A DNA stretch of 64,000 bases from Rhodovulum sulfidophilum DSM 1374 (GTDB lineage: Bacteria; Pseudomonadota; Alphaproteobacteria; Rhodobacterales; Rhodobacteraceae): the NCBI RefSeq assembly GCF_001633165.1, contig NZ_CP015418.1, positions 434,001 to 498,000 on the forward strand, in the 5' to 3' direction. Numbering within the stretch: position 1 is the first letter of the stretch; each line of letters starts with the position of its first letter. This document shows positions 45,696 through 55,683 of the stretch, piece after piece. The position numbers and the translations under genes were made by a program. Below the pieces are notes generated by a model, which was not told where the DNA came from, searched no databases, and worked only from the letters and a program-made list of their open reading frames with translations.

Positions 45696-46799
45696 TCAGG
45701 CCGGGCGGGCCGCGTCGAGCGCGGGGTAATCGATCAGCCCCTCGGCGCCGCCGCCATACATGGTCTCCCGGTTCGGCTCGGCCAGCCCGGCGCCCTGCCG
45801 CAGCCGCTCGACCAGATCGGGGTTCGAGATGAACGGGCGGCCGAAGGCCACCATGTCGGCGGCGCCGCTCTCGACCGCGGCCAGCGCCGAGGCCCGGTCA
45901 TAGCCGTTATTGGCGATATAGGGCCCCTCGAACATCGCCCGCAGCTCGGGGATGCCGCGGCCCTCGGGCCAGTCGCGCGGCCCGCCGGTCTGGCCTTCGA
46001 CCATGTGCAGGAAGGCAAGACCAAAGCGGTTCAGCCCGGAAATCGCCTGCGAGAAGACCGCGAAGGGATCGCTGTCGGAAATGCCGTTCGCGTTCGAGAA
46101 CGGGCTCAGCCGCAGCCCGGTACGACCCGCGCCGATCTCGTCCGCGACGGTCTCGACCACCTCGAACAGGAACCGGCAGCGATTCTCGATCGGGCCGCCA
46201 TAGCCGTCGGTCCGGCGATTGGTGCCGTCGCGCAGGAACTGGTCGATCAGATAGCCGTTGGCGCCATGGATCTCGACCCCGTCGAACCCCGCCGACATCG
46301 CATTCGCGGCGGCCTTGCGGTAATCGCCAAGGATCCGGGAGATCTCGGCCGTCTCCAGCGCACGCGGCGCCGAAACATCGGTGAAGCCCTCGGCGGTGAA
46401 GGTCTTGACCCCGTCGGCCGGAACGGCGGAGGGCGCGACCGGCGCCTGACCGCCGGGCAGAAGCGAGACATGCGACACCCGCCCAACATGCCAGAGCTGG
46501 ATCGCGATCCGCCCGCCCGCCGCATGCACGGCGTCGGTCACCTTGCGCCAGCGCTCGACCTGCAGGTCGGAATAGATGCCGGGCGTGTCGAGATAGCCCT
46601 GCCCCTCGGGCGAGATCTGCGCGCCCTCGGTCACGATCAGCCCGGCCCCGGCACGCTGGGTGTAATAGGTGACATGCAGATCGGTCGGCGCCAGCGTCTC
46701 GTGCTCGGCGCGGTTGCGGGTCAGCGGTGCCATCACGACGCGGTTCGCCAAGGCGATGTCGCCGGCGGCGAAGGGCGTGAAGAGCTTGGGCTCGGTCAT
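45696..46799 (-). CDS. Old Yellow Enzyme family alkene reductase (NemA-like)
   Basis: A 367-aa FMN-dependent TIM-barrel ene-reductase. Recognisable are the N-terminal LANRVVMAPLTRNRA, QLWHVGRVSH (the usual substrate-binding H and N/H positions), GFDGVEIHGANGYLIDQF, GGPIENRCRF, GRTGLRLSP and the FMN-phosphate region ADMVAFGRPFISNPDL. AAAGGAC is about eight bases before ATG 46799. Such enzymes reduce enoates, nitro compounds or maleimides. No regulator gene is adjacent. Confidence 0.93.
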   Translation of the reverse strand: MTEPKLFTPFAAGDIALANRVVMAPLTRNRAEHETLAPTDLHVTYYTQRAGAGLIVTEGAQISPEGQGYLDTPGIYSDLQVERWRKVTDAVHAAGGRIAIQLWHVGRVSHVSLLPGGQAPVAPSAVPADGVKTFTAEGFTDVSAPRALETAEISRILGDYRKAAANAMSAGFDGVEIHGANGYLIDQFLRDGTNRRTDGYGGPIENRCRFLFEVVETVADEIGAGRTGLRLSPFSNANGISDSDPFAVFSQAISGLNRFGLAFLHMVEGQTGGPRDWPEGRGIPELRAMFEGPYIANNGYDRASALAAVESGAADMVAFGRPFISNPDLVERLRQGAGLAEPNRETMYGGGAEGLIDYPALDAARPA

Positions 46800-47397
46800 G
46801 GGAAATGTCCTTTGACATTCGAAGGGTGCAGGATGGAGGTAGGTATCGGCCGCGACCGGGCAAGAGGCCCTTTCGGGAACACGGCCCTGCGCGCTGATGC
46901 ACAATCCGGCCTGGGACCAGCGCCGGGTCCTTGCCATTGCCCTGCCGGTCGGCAGTTCGCGCCAGATCGCTGGCGGTGACCACGACGCCCTCGTTTCCGG
47001 CCCCGCGATCTCTGGGCAACACCGCCCGTTCGAGCCGAAACTTGCGTGAACGGAGCTTGCGCCACGCGGTTTCGGGACCCGCCCGCGCGCATTGACCGGG
47101 GACCGGCTCGGCCCCGCACGGGACAGGATGCGGGCAGGGAAGTGACGGGCACCGCGGCCCCACCTTCCTGCCGCCTGTTCCCCGTCAGGCGCCATCGCTG
47201 CGGACCGGGGCGGCAGGCCGGCATTTGCCTGATCGGGCCGGGTGGCGTAGATCCGGGCAGAGCAACCGATCCGGAGGCCCCATGCGCTGCGTCATGCCCG
47301 TTCCGAAAACCCGTTCCGCCGGTGGCGGGGGCGCTCCCGCCCGCCCTTGCCGCTGCCGCGGCGCCTCCGGTTGGGCCGGGCCGCGGAGGCCGCGGGC
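46800..47397. other. Long intergenic region between OYE gene and acpS
   Basis: Nearly 600 bases without a supported gene; the open frames on both strands are arginine/proline/glycine-rich shadows. It includes the minus-strand promoter region of the OYE gene and one candidate breakpoint of the inferred acpS-era inversion. Confidence 0.4.
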
Positions 47398-47817
47398 ATG
47401 ATCCTCGGCATCGGCACCGATCTGGCCAATATCGACCGCATCGCCGCGACGCTGGAGCGATTCGGCGACCGGTTCCGGACCCGCGTCTTCACCGAGGCCG
47501 AGCAGGCCAAGGCCGAGCGCCGGGCCGATGCCGCGGGCACCTATGCCAAGCGCTGGGCCGCCAAGGAGGCCTGCTCGAAGGCGCTGGGCACCGGGCTCCG
47601 GATGGGCATTTCCTGGAAGGACATGGCGGTCACCAACCTGCCAACCGGCCAGCCGGTGATGGCGCTGACCGGCTGGGCGGCCGAGCGGCTGGCCGAGATG
47701 ACCCCGCCCGGGCATGAGGCGCTGGTGCATGTCTCGCTGACCGACGACCACCCCTGGGCGCAGGCCTTCGTGGTGATCGAGGCGCGACCGCGACACGCAG
47801 CGCCCCCAACGCGGTAA
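47398..47817 (+). CDS. acpS: Holo-[acyl-carrier-protein] synthase AcpS
   Basis: Transfers 4'-phosphopantetheine from CoA to ACP. 139 aa with the opening [31 protein letters not shown] and the catalytic [18 protein letters not shown], which contains the metal-binding Glu and the Lys. GGAGG precedes ATG 47398 by about ten bases. It leads an acpS-lepB-rnc-era series that usually continues directly from pdxJ; here pdxJ is on the opposite strand. Confidence 0.95.
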   Translation: MILGIGTDLANIDRIAATLERFGDRFRTRVFTEAEQAKAERRADAAGTYAKRWAAKEACSKALGTGLRMGISWKDMAVTNLPTGQPVMALTGWAAERLAEMTPPGHEALVHVSLTDDHPWAQAFVVIEARPRHAAPPTR

Positions 47818-48181
47818 TCCCCGCCCCAGCACTGCCGCTTCGGGCTGCCGCTGGCGCAACGGGACCAGGTCCCCGGCCGTCTTCGCAGAGAGGTTCGATC
47901 CATTGCCGGGGTGCTGTCGACTGCCGCCGCCATGGCGGGTGTTGCCGGGCGACCGACAGAAGGCTTCCCCGGCTTTTCCTCGGCCTCCGGCGGCGGCGTC
48001 ATCGGCGTTTTCCCGCCATTTGCGAAAGGGACGGCGCTTTTCGTCCGACGGGCGATCATTGCTGAAAACCGGCGGCAGGCCGCCCGGCCCCGCTGCCTTG
48101 ACAGCCCGGGCGGGCACGCCCATGAAGCGGGGGCATTTCCGGCGCCGTCTGGCGGCGCAGCTACAAGGCAGGACCGGGCAT

Positions 48182-48973
48182 ATGGCGAAGACGGACGAAA
48201 AGGCGGGCGGCGGTCTCTGGGAGACGGTCAAGACGATCTTCTGGGCGCTGCTGATCGCGGGCGTGTTCCGGACGCTGTTCTTCCAGCCGTTCTGGATCCC
48301 GTCGGGCAGCATGAAGGACACGCTGCTGATCGGCGATTTCCTCTTCGTCAACAAGATGGCCTATGGCTATTCGCGCTATTCCTGCCCGTTCGGCATTTGC
48401 CCGTTCTCGGGCCGGATCCTGAGTTCGGAACCCGAGCGCGGCGATGTCGTCGTGTTCCGCCACCCGGTCAGCAATTCGGACTATATCAAGCGGCTGGTCG
48501 GCCTGCCCGGCGACACCGTGCAGATGCGCGAGGGCGTGCTTTACATCAACGGCGCGCCGGTCGAGGTCGAACCCGCCGGGATCTTCAAGGAGCCCTACCA
48601 GAAGCAGGGGCCGATGGGCTATTATCCGGAATGCGAAAACGCACCGGTCGGCATCGGCGGCACCTGCATGAAGGGCCGCTCGATCGAGACCCTGCCGAAT
48701 GGCGTCAGCCATGACATCCTGAACATCACCGACCGCGGCGCGCGCGACACCACCCCGGTCTATACCGTGCCCGAGGGCGAATATTTCGTGCTGGGCGACA
48801 ACCGCGACAACAGCCGCGACAGCCGCTATGCCCAGGCCAATGGCGGCGTCGGCTTCGTGCCCGCCGAGAACCTGATCGGCCGGGCCGACCGGATCATGTT
48901 CTCGTCCGCAGGCCGGTCGCTGTTCTTCATCTGGACCTGGCGTCCGGACCGGTTCTTCAAGGCGATCGAGTGA
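48182..48973 (+). CDS. lepB: Signal peptidase I LepB
   Basis: Inner-membrane Ser-Lys protease that removes Sec/Tat signal peptides, 263 aa. One N-terminal helix ([19 protein letters not shown]), catalytic Ser in [11 protein letters not shown], Lys in [11 protein letters not shown], and box [12 protein letters not shown] are all present. ATG 48182 has AGGA eight bases upstream; ATG 48122 would add 20 residues. Its TGA overlaps the GTG start of rnc. About 360 bases separate it from acpS. Confidence 0.96.
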   Translation: MAKTDEKAGGGLWETVKTIFWALLIAGVFRTLFFQPFWIPSGSMKDTLLIGDFLFVNKMAYGYSRYSCPFGICPFSGRILSSEPERGDVVVFRHPVSNSDYIKRLVGLPGDTVQMREGVLYINGAPVEVEPAGIFKEPYQKQGPMGYYPECENAPVGIGGTCMKGRSIETLPNGVSHDILNITDRGARDTTPVYTVPEGEYFVLGDNRDNSRDSRYAQANGGVGFVPAENLIGRADRIMFSSAGRSLFFIWTWRPDRFFKAIE

Positions 48974-49665
48974 CCGTGAAACTCGCCGCAGATCTGATCG
49001 CCTTCTCGCGGCGCCTGGGCCATGACTTCGCCCGGCCCGAGCTGCTGTTGCGCGCCGTCACCCATTCCTCGCTGTCGAGCCCGACCCGCCCCGACAACCA
49101 GCGGCTGGAATTCCTCGGCGACCGGGTGCTGGGGCTGGTGATGGCCGAGGCGCTTCTGAAGGCCGATCGTGCCGCCTCGGAAGGTCAGCTCGCGCCCCGC
49201 TTCAACGCGCTGGTGCGCCGCGAGGCCTGCGCCGATGTGGCCCGCGAGATCGGGCTTGGCGACGTGCTGAAGCTGGGCCGATCCGAGATGATGTCGGGCG
49301 GACGGCGCAAGGAGGCGCTCCTGGCCGATGCGATGGAGGCGGTGATCGCCGCGGTCTATCGCGATGCCGGCTTCGAGACCGCCCGCGATATGGTGCTGCG
49401 GCTCTGGGGCGCGCGGATCGAGCAGGTCAAGCCCGATGCCCGCGACGCCAAGACCGCGCTGCAGGAATGGGCCCAGGCCCGCGGTCAGCAGCCGCCGCGC
49501 TATGTCGAGATCGCGCGCGAGGGCCCCGACCACGCCCCCGTCTTCACCATCGCCGCGCGGCTTGAAACCGGCGAGGAGGCAAAGGCTACCGCCGGTGCCA
49601 AGCGGCAGGCCGAACAGGCCGCCGCCGCCGCGCTGCTCAAGGCCCTGCACCGGTCGCCGTCCTGA
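48970..49665 (+). CDS. rnc: Ribonuclease III
   Basis: Double-strand-specific endoribonuclease for rRNA maturation and mRNA decay, 231 aa. The signature [20 protein letters not shown] carries the catalytic carboxylates, with the second pair in [16 protein letters not shown]; a C-terminal dsRNA-binding domain begins at [19 protein letters not shown]. The GTG 48970 start overlaps the lepB stop (GTGA). Confidence 0.96.
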   Translation: MTVKLAADLIAFSRRLGHDFARPELLLRAVTHSSLSSPTRPDNQRLEFLGDRVLGLVMAEALLKADRAASEGQLAPRFNALVRREACADVAREIGLGDVLKLGRSEMMSGGRRKEALLADAMEAVIAAVYRDAGFETARDMVLRLWGARIEQVKPDARDAKTALQEWAQARGQQPPRYVEIAREGPDHAPVFTIAARLETGEEAKATAGAKRQAEQAAAAALLKALHRSPS

Positions 49666-49876
49666 CCCTTTCCTCATGCCGCTGCTGCGCGAAAGCCGGG
49701 CAGCGGGCCGGGCGGCTGCCTGCCGTTTGACCTTCCGGGCCGGTTCGGCCCGGTTCGGGCGGGCCCCGGCCCTCATGCGACAACCTGCGCGGCGGCGCGC
49801 GCGCCGATCCGCCCTACATGCGGAGCCAGGCGGGGGCCGCCCAGTCCCCGCATCCATGACAGGAAAGGCAGAGCTC

Positions 49877-50362
49877 ATGTCGAATGACCAGACCATCAAG
49901 GACCTTCAGACCGCGCTCGAAATGGAGATGACCGCAGGCCATCAGTACCAGCTGCATGCGCAGGTGCTCGACGACTGGGGGCTCGACCTGCTGGCCGCCA
50001 AGATGCGCGAGGAGATGCAGGAGGAAATCGGCCATTCCGACCTGTTCATGCAGCGGATCATCTTCCTTGGCGGCACGCCCGAGATCCGGTTCCAGAAACA
50101 GCCGGTGCGGGCCGAGAGCCTCGAGCAGATGTTCGAGCTGGATGCCGCCGACGAGCAGGAGGCGATCGACGTCTACAGCAAGGCCGCCCAGCGCGCGATG
50201 GAGGTCGGCGATATCGGCAGCCGGACGCTGTTCGAGAAGATCGTGCTGGACGAGGAAGGCCACAAGGACTGGCTCGACACCCAGCTGGCGCTGATCCGGC
50301 GGCTGGGCGAACAGGCCTACAGCGCCAAGCAGGTCTCGGGACCGGGCGCAGGCGAGGACTGA
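49877..50362 (+). CDS. bfr: Bacterioferritin-like iron-storage protein lacking the heme-ligand Met
   Basis: A 161-aa four-helix ferritin of bacterioferritin type. Ferroxidase ligands E17, Y24 (nearby), E50, H53, E93, E126 and H129 correspond to E. coli Bfr E18, Y25, E51, H54, E94, E127 and H130 with a constant offset of one. The heme axial ligand Met52 is replaced by Ile51 in QEEIGHSD. AAAGG is eight bases before ATG 49877. It sits between rnc and era, an unusual place for a ferritin, in the same orientation. Confidence 0.88.
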   Translation: MSNDQTIKDLQTALEMEMTAGHQYQLHAQVLDDWGLDLLAAKMREEMQEEIGHSDLFMQRIIFLGGTPEIRFQKQPVRAESLEQMFELDAADEQEAIDVYSKAAQRAMEVGDIGSRTLFEKIVLDEEGHKDWLDTQLALIRRLGEQAYSAKQVSGPGAGED

Positions 50363-50439
50363 GGCTTCCTGCCCGCATCCGGCTGGCGCCGGGGCGACTT
50401 ATCGCGTAAAGCCCGGGCCTGACCCGGAGGTTTACACGC

Positions 50440-51348
50440 ATGAGCACACGCAGCGGATTCGTCGCCCTGATCGGAGAGCCGAATGCGGGCAAGTCCACCC
50501 TGCTGAACCGGATGGTCGGGGCCAAGGTCTCGATCGTCACCCACAAGGTGCAGACCACCCGCGCCCGGATCCGGGGCGTGGCGATGGAGGGCGATGCGCA
50601 GATCGTCTTCGTCGACACGCCCGGGCTGTTCCGGCCGCGGCGTCGGCTCGACCGGGCGATGGTTGCCGCCGCCTGGGGGGGCGCCGCCGATGCCGATATC
50701 GTGGTGCTGCTGATCGAGGCGCATCGCGGCCGGACCGAGGGGGTCGACAGCATTCTCGAAACGCTGCACGAGCGCACCGCCGCGGGCCAGACCGTGGCGC
50801 TTGCCATCAACAAGATCGACCGGGTCAAGGCCGAGGCGCTGCTGGCGCTGTCGGCCGATCTGAACGCGGCCTATCCCTTCGTCCGGACCTTCATGATCTC
50901 GGCCGAGAAGGGCCACGGGGTCGACGACCTGCGCGGCTGGCTGGCCGAAACCCTGCCCGAGGGTCCCTGGCTGTATCCCGAGGACCAGATCGCCGATCTG
51001 CCGATGCGGATGATCGCGGCCGAGATGACCCGCGAGAAGCTGACGCTGAGGCTGCACCAGGAACTTCCCTACGAGCTGACCGTCGAGACCGAACGCTGGG
51101 AAGACCGCAAGGACGGCTCGACCCGGATCGACCAGATCATCTATGTCGCCCGCGACGGCCACAAGGGTATCGTGCTGGGTCACAAGGGCGAGACGGTGAA
51201 GGCCATCGGCCAGGCCGCGCGGGCCGAGATCGCCGAGTTCCTCGGGCGCAATGTCCATCTCTTCCTGCAGGTGAAGGTGCGGCCGAACTGGCTGGACGAG
51301 GCCGAACGCTATTCCGAGATGGGCCTCGATTTCCGCGACGGAAACTGA
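50440..51348 (+). CDS. era: GTPase Era
   Basis: Essential GTPase that binds 16S rRNA and monitors 30S assembly, 302 aa. G1 GEPNAGKST, G2 region KVQTTRARIRG, G3 FVDTPGLF, G4 NKID and G5 ISAEKGHG are followed by the KH domain with GHKGETVKAIGQAAR. ATG 50440 has GGAGG about eight bases upstream. It is the last gene of the acpS-lepB-rnc-era block here. Confidence 0.97.
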   Translation: MSTRSGFVALIGEPNAGKSTLLNRMVGAKVSIVTHKVQTTRARIRGVAMEGDAQIVFVDTPGLFRPRRRLDRAMVAAAWGGAADADIVVLLIEAHRGRTEGVDSILETLHERTAAGQTVALAINKIDRVKAEALLALSADLNAAYPFVRTFMISAEKGHGVDDLRGWLAETLPEGPWLYPEDQIADLPMRMIAAEMTREKLTLRLHQELPYELTVETERWEDRKDGSTRIDQIIYVARDGHKGIVLGHKGETVKAIGQAARAEIAEFLGRNVHLFLQVKVRPNWLDEAERYSEMGLDFRDGN

Positions 51349-51380
51349 GCCGCCCGGAAAGAATGAACCGCAGAAGGGCC

Positions 51381-51398
51381 GCCCGGCCATGGCCGGGC
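51381..51398. terminator. GC palindrome between convergent era and pdxJ
   Basis: GCCCGGCCAT/ATGGCCGGGC is a perfect 18-base palindrome about 35 bases after the era stop. It can form a hairpin on either transcript. No T-tract. The surrounding 280 bases hold no gene and would be one junction of the inferred inversion. Confidence 0.4.
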
Positions 51399-51629
51399 AG
51401 ACCCGGGAACGCCCGCGGCCGTCGAGGCTCCGGGCGGCAGGCCCCGGCGAAGCGGCAACATTCCGGCATCCGTCATCCCGGGAGACCCGGGGGCCATATC
51501 GCCGCCCGGGCCGTCGCTCTCGGGCACAGGTTTCGGCGGCGCCGAACGCCCCCACACGGGCTTCGCGTGATGCCGGAGACCCGCCCCGAGGATGACGGCA
51601 GACCGGGCACCGAAGCGCGGGACGGACAT

Positions 51630-52382
51630 CTAGCCGCGCGCGGCCTCCATCCGGCGGCGCATCTCGGCAATCGAGGCCTCGAGCCCGAGGAAGACCGCCT
51701 CGCCGATCAGGAAATGCCCGATATTGAGTTCGCGGATTTCGGGCAGCGCCGCCACCGGGGCCACCGTCTCGTAGGTCAGCCCATGGCCCGCATGCACCTC
51801 GAGCCCCAGCCCCTGCGCATGCCGCGCCATTGCCGTCAACCGCGCAAGCTCGGCATCGCGCTCGGCCAGCCTGCCCTCGTGATGCAGATCGCAATAGGCC
51901 CCGGTATGCAGTTCGACCACCGCCGCGCCGACCTCTGCCGCGGCCTCGACCTGGGCCGCATCGGCGGCGATGAACAGCGACACCCGGCAGCCCGCCCCGG
52001 ACAGGGGCGCGATGAAGCGCGCCAGCCGCGCGGCATCGCCCGCCACGTCGAGCCCGCCTTCGGTGGTGCGTTCCTCGCGCCGTTCGGGCACGAGACAGAC
52101 CGCATGCGGGCGATGCCGAAGCGCGATCGCCTGCATCTCGTCGGTCGCGGCCATCTCAAGGTTCAGCGGCACGCTCAGCCCCGCCATCAGCGCGTCGATA
52201 TCGGCATCCCGGATATGGCGCCGGTCCTCGCGCAGATGCGCGGTGATGCCGTCGGCCCCCGCAGCCTCGGCCAGCAGCGCCGCCCGCAGCGGATCGGGAT
52301 AGGCCGCGCCGCGGGCGTTGCGCAGCGTGGCCACATGATCGATGTTCACCCCGAGCCGGAGCCCGCATCCGGTTGCCGTCAT
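51630..52382 (-). CDS. pdxJ: Pyridoxine 5'-phosphate synthase PdxJ
   Basis: Condenses 1-deoxyxylulose 5-phosphate with 3-amino-2-oxopropyl phosphate to make PNP. 250 aa, TIM barrel. Motifs: [89 protein letters not shown] and [25 protein letters not shown] precedes ATG 52382. It is downstream of DUF2062 and rsh on the same strand. Confidence 0.97.
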   Translation of the reverse strand: MTATGCGLRLGVNIDHVATLRNARGAAYPDPLRAALLAEAAGADGITAHLREDRRHIRDADIDALMAGLSVPLNLEMAATDEMQAIALRHRPHAVCLVPERREERTTEGGLDVAGDAARLARFIAPLSGAGCRVSLFIAADAAQVEAAAEVGAAVVELHTGAYCDLHHEGRLAERDAELARLTAMARHAQGLGLEVHAGHGLTYETVAPVAALPEIRELNIGHFLIGEAVFLGLEASIAEMRRRMEAARG

Positions 52383-52413
52383 GCCCGTGCCCTCCCCGAA
52401 GCCCGAACCTGCC

Positions 52414-53061
52414 TCAGCCGCGATCCTCGGCCTTCGCCGCGGCACTGGCCCGCAACTCGCTCAGCTTCTTCTTCAGCCGCCCGCGGCGGCGGTTCTGATA
52501 GGCCGACAGCAGCGGCACACTGACATAGTACGAGATCAGCGCCGCGACCAGGCCAAGCAGGATGCCGCCCACCATATAGGGCAGGAAGACCTCGTGATAG
52601 AAGGTCGACAGCCGCGCCCAATGCGGCACCGCATCGGTGAAAAGCGCAACGAAGTTGTTCTTGAGATCCGAGGCCGCCCCGGTGAATTTCGCCACCAGCG
52701 TCTCGTCGACATTCTCGTCGAAGCGCGTCCCCAGCAGGAAATGGCCCAGCTTCAGCGACGCCACCCCGATCGGCACATAGGTCAGCGGATTGCCGACCAG
52801 CGTCGACAGCAGCGAGGCCAGGATATTGCCGCGCATCGCCTTGGCCAGAAGCGCCGCGATCAGGAAATGCAGGCCGTAGAACGGGGTAAAGACCGCGAAG
52901 ACGCCGGCGAAGATGCCGCGCCCGATCTTGCGGGGCGTGTCGGGCAGGCGACGCAGGCGGTGCGAGATATAATACGCCGCCCGCCCCCATCCGCCGCGCG
53001 GATAGACGCTGTCGAGCAGAAGCTTGCCGACGCTTCGCTTGTCGCGGCGCTTGAACACCAA
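52414..53061 (-). CDS. DUF2062 membrane protein
   Basis: A 215-aa protein with three or four hydrophobic helices and the DUF2062 core: [40 protein letters not shown] and [20 protein letters not shown]. Family function is unknown; members are often encoded near stringent-response or LPS genes. It lies 30 bases from rsh upstream and 31 bases from pdxJ downstream. The C-terminus is basic ([14 protein letters not shown]). Confidence 0.88.
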   Translation of the reverse strand: MVFKRRDKRSVGKLLLDSVYPRGGWGRAAYYISHRLRRLPDTPRKIGRGIFAGVFAVFTPFYGLHFLIAALLAKAMRGNILASLLSTLVGNPLTYVPIGVASLKLGHFLLGTRFDENVDETLVAKFTGAASDLKNNFVALFTDAVPHWARLSTFYHEVFLPYMVGGILLGLVAALISYYVSVPLLSAYQNRRRGRLKKKLSELRASAAAKAEDRG

Positions 53062-53090
53062 GCCTTGGGTCCTTTCCAGCGGGTGGCCCC

Positions 53091-55220
53091 TTACATCGTG
53101 CGCGCGGGGTCTCGGTATCTTTCCAACTCGGCCACGTCGCTTTCGGCCTCAAGGGCAGTCATCACGGTGTGAAGATGCTCGACGTCCCGCAAATCCACTT
53201 GAACCAGCAAGCGGTAAAAATCTGGCTTCTTGTCGACGAATTCCATGTCGGAAATATTGGCCTTCTGTTCGCCGATCAACGTGCAGATCCGGCCCAGCAC
53301 ACCGGCATCGTTCCGGATCGTCAGCAGGAAGCCGACATTGTGCACCGCCGGATGCTTGCCCGAATGCCAGTGCAGGTCGATCCAGCGGTCGGGCTGTTCC
53401 TCGAATTTCTCCAGCACCGGGCAGTCGATCGCATGCACGACCACGCCCCGGCCGCGATAGGTGATGCCGACGATGCGCTCGCCCGGCACCGGCTGGCAGC
53501 AGGGCGCCCGGGTAAAGGATTCGTCGGGCGAGAGGCCGATCACCGCGCGGGTCGCGTCGATCTCGTCGCCGGTGGTGTTGGCCAGTTCGGGATAAAGCGC
53601 CTCGACCACGTCCTGGGCCCGCATCTCGGCGGAGCCGAGCCGGGCCAGAAGCTCGTTCGCATTGGCCAGGCCGAAGGTTTTGGCCGCGGTCCGCAGCGCC
53701 TTGTCGGTGGATTTCTTGCCCAGATGCTCGAAGGCCACCCGCGCCAGCTCGCGGCCGAGCTTGATATAGCGTTCGCGGTCTTCCTCGCGCAGCGACTTGC
53801 GGATCGCGGCCTTGGCACGGCCGGTGACGACGATGTCGATCCAGGTCGCCTGCGGGCGCTGACCCTCGGCGGTGATGATCTCGACCGACTGGCCGTTCTT
53901 CAGCCGCGTCCAGAGCGGCACCCTGATGCCGTCGACCTTGGCGCCGACGCAGCTGTCGCCGATCCGGGTGTGGATCGCATAGGCATAATCCAGCGGCGTC
54001 GCGCCCCGGGGCAGCTTGATCACATCGCCCTTGGGCGTGAAGCAGAACACCTGGTCGGAGTACATCTCGAGCTTCACATGCTCGAGAAACTCGTCATGGT
54101 CCTCGGTCTCGAACCGCTCGGTCAGCGAGGCCAGCCATTTCGCCGGATCGACCGCGAACGGGTTCTCGGCCCGGACGCCGTCGCGATAGGACCAGTGCGC
54201 GGCGACGCCCGATTCGGCCACCTCATGCATCTGCCGGGTGCGGATCTGCACCTCGACCCGCTTGCCGTCGCGCCCCGACACCGTGGTCTGGATCGAGCGG
54301 TAGCCATTCGACTTGGGCTGGCTGATATAGTCCTTGAACCGGCCCGGCACCGCCCGCCAGCGCTGGTGGATCGCCCCCAGAACCCGGTAGCAGTCACCCT
54401 CGCTCTGGGTTTCGCTCTGGGTGATGACGCGAAAGCCGTAAATATCGGACAGCCGGGAAAAGCCCTGGCCCTTCTCCTCCATCTTGCGCCAGATCGAATA
54501 GGGCTTCTTGGCGCGGCCGAACACGTCGGCCTCGATCCCCTCGCGATCCAGCTCCTTGCGGATGTCCTGGGTGATCTTCTGGATCACGTCGCCCGATTCG
54601 CGCTGCAGCGTGATGAAGCGGCGGATGATCGAGTTGCGCGCCTCGGGATTCAGCACCCGGAAGGCCAGGTCTTCCAGCTCCTCGCGCATCCACTGCATGC
54701 CCATCCGGCCGGCAAGCGGCGCGTAGATATCCATGGTCTCGTGGCTCTTGCGGACCTGCTTCTCGATCGGCAGCGACTTGATCGTCCGCATGTTGTGCAG
54801 CCGGTCCGCGAGCTTGACCAGAATCACCCGCAGATCCTTCGACATCGCCATGAACAGCTTGCGGAAGTTCTCGGCCTGCTTGGTCTCGTTCGAGGCCAGT
54901 TGCAGATTGGTCAGCTTGGTCACGCCATCGACCAGCTCGGCCACCTCGCGGCCGAACAGCCGCTCGATCTCGGAGAAGGTGGACTTGGTGTCCTCGACGG
55001 TGTCATGCAGCAGCGCCGTGACGATGGCCGCGTCGTCCAGCCGCTGCTCGGTCAGGATCGCGGCGACCGCGACCGGATGCATGAAATATTCCTCGCCCGA
55101 CCGGCGCCGCTGCCCGGCATGCATCTCGCGCCCATAGGCATAGGCGCGGCGGATCAGGTCTTCGTCCGTACGGGGATTATAGTTGCGGACCAGCGAGATC
55201 AGGTCTTCGACGTCGATCAT
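53091..55220 (-). CDS. Bifunctional (p)ppGpp synthetase/hydrolase (Rsh, RelA/SpoT)
   Basis: Long RSH enzyme, 709 aa. The HD hydrolase domain is intact (HPVAVAAILTEQRLDDAAIV, ALLHDTVEDTKSTF), so it can degrade the alarmone. The synthetase domain has RFKDYISQPKSNGYRSIQT and the EVQIRTRQMHEVAESGVAAH motif. A TGS domain (CFTPKGDVIKLPRGATPLDY) and C-terminal ACT domain (VGFLLTIRNDAGVLGRICTL) follow. It is downstream of rpoZ by 63 bases, the common gene order in proteobacteria. Confidence 0.96.
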   Translation of the reverse strand: MIDVEDLISLVRNYNPRTDEDLIRRAYAYGREMHAGQRRRSGEEYFMHPVAVAAILTEQRLDDAAIVTALLHDTVEDTKSTFSEIERLFGREVAELVDGVTKLTNLQLASNETKQAENFRKLFMAMSKDLRVILVKLADRLHNMRTIKSLPIEKQVRKSHETMDIYAPLAGRMGMQWMREELEDLAFRVLNPEARNSIIRRFITLQRESGDVIQKITQDIRKELDREGIEADVFGRAKKPYSIWRKMEEKGQGFSRLSDIYGFRVITQSETQSEGDCYRVLGAIHQRWRAVPGRFKDYISQPKSNGYRSIQTTVSGRDGKRVEVQIRTRQMHEVAESGVAAHWSYRDGVRAENPFAVDPAKWLASLTERFETEDHDEFLEHVKLEMYSDQVFCFTPKGDVIKLPRGATPLDYAYAIHTRIGDSCVGAKVDGIRVPLWTRLKNGQSVEIITAEGQRPQATWIDIVVTGRAKAAIRKSLREEDRERYIKLGRELARVAFEHLGKKSTDKALRTAAKTFGLANANELLARLGSAEMRAQDVVEALYPELANTTGDEIDATRAVIGLSPDESFTRAPCCQPVPGERIVGITYRGRGVVVHAIDCPVLEKFEEQPDRWIDLHWHSGKHPAVHNVGFLLTIRNDAGVLGRICTLIGEQKANISDMEFVDKKPDFYRLLVQVDLRDVEHLHTVMTALEAESDVAELERYRDPARTM

Positions 55221-55283
55221 CTGGCCGCCATCTTGAAGGGGGGCGCCGCGAGCAGACAGGCCCGTCCGCGCGCCCCGACCGTA

Positions 55284-55646
55284 CTACCTTTGACCCTGGG
55301 CTTCCATCAGAGCGCGCAGGAGCTTCTCTTCCGACATGTCGTCATCCGCCGGACGGTCGGGTTCGCTGGCCGCACCGCCCATCAGCAGCGCCATCGAATC
55401 CTCTTCGGGCTCATCGACCTCGATCTGGGTCTGATGCGCCTCGATCATCCGCTCGCGCAGATCGTCGGCCAGCTGGGTCTCGTCGGCGATCTCGCGCAGG
55501 GCGACGACCGGGTTCTTGTCGTTGTCGCGGTCCACGGTGAGGCTGGCACCCGACGTCACCTCGCGGGCGCGATGGGCGGCAAGCATCACCAGCTCGAACC
55601 GGTTCGGTACCTTGTCGACACAATCTTCGACCGTCACGCGGGCCAT
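55284..55646 (-). CDS. rpoZ: RNA polymerase omega subunit
   Basis: A 120-aa omega subunit: [34 protein letters not shown] and [19 protein letters not shown] are the conserved core that clamps beta-prime. The acidic tail after about residue 80 is typical of alphaproteobacteria. GGAGAGA precedes ATG 55646. It is cotranscribed with rsh, linking polymerase and alarmone. Confidence 0.96.
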   Translation of the reverse strand: MARVTVEDCVDKVPNRFELVMLAAHRAREVTSGASLTVDRDNDKNPVVALREIADETQLADDLRERMIEAHQTQIEVDEPEEDSMALLMGGAASEPDRPADDDMSEEKLLRALMEAQGQR

Positions 55647-55683
55647 GGGTCTCTCCGCTCCATTGGAAAGTTGAACCCCCTAT

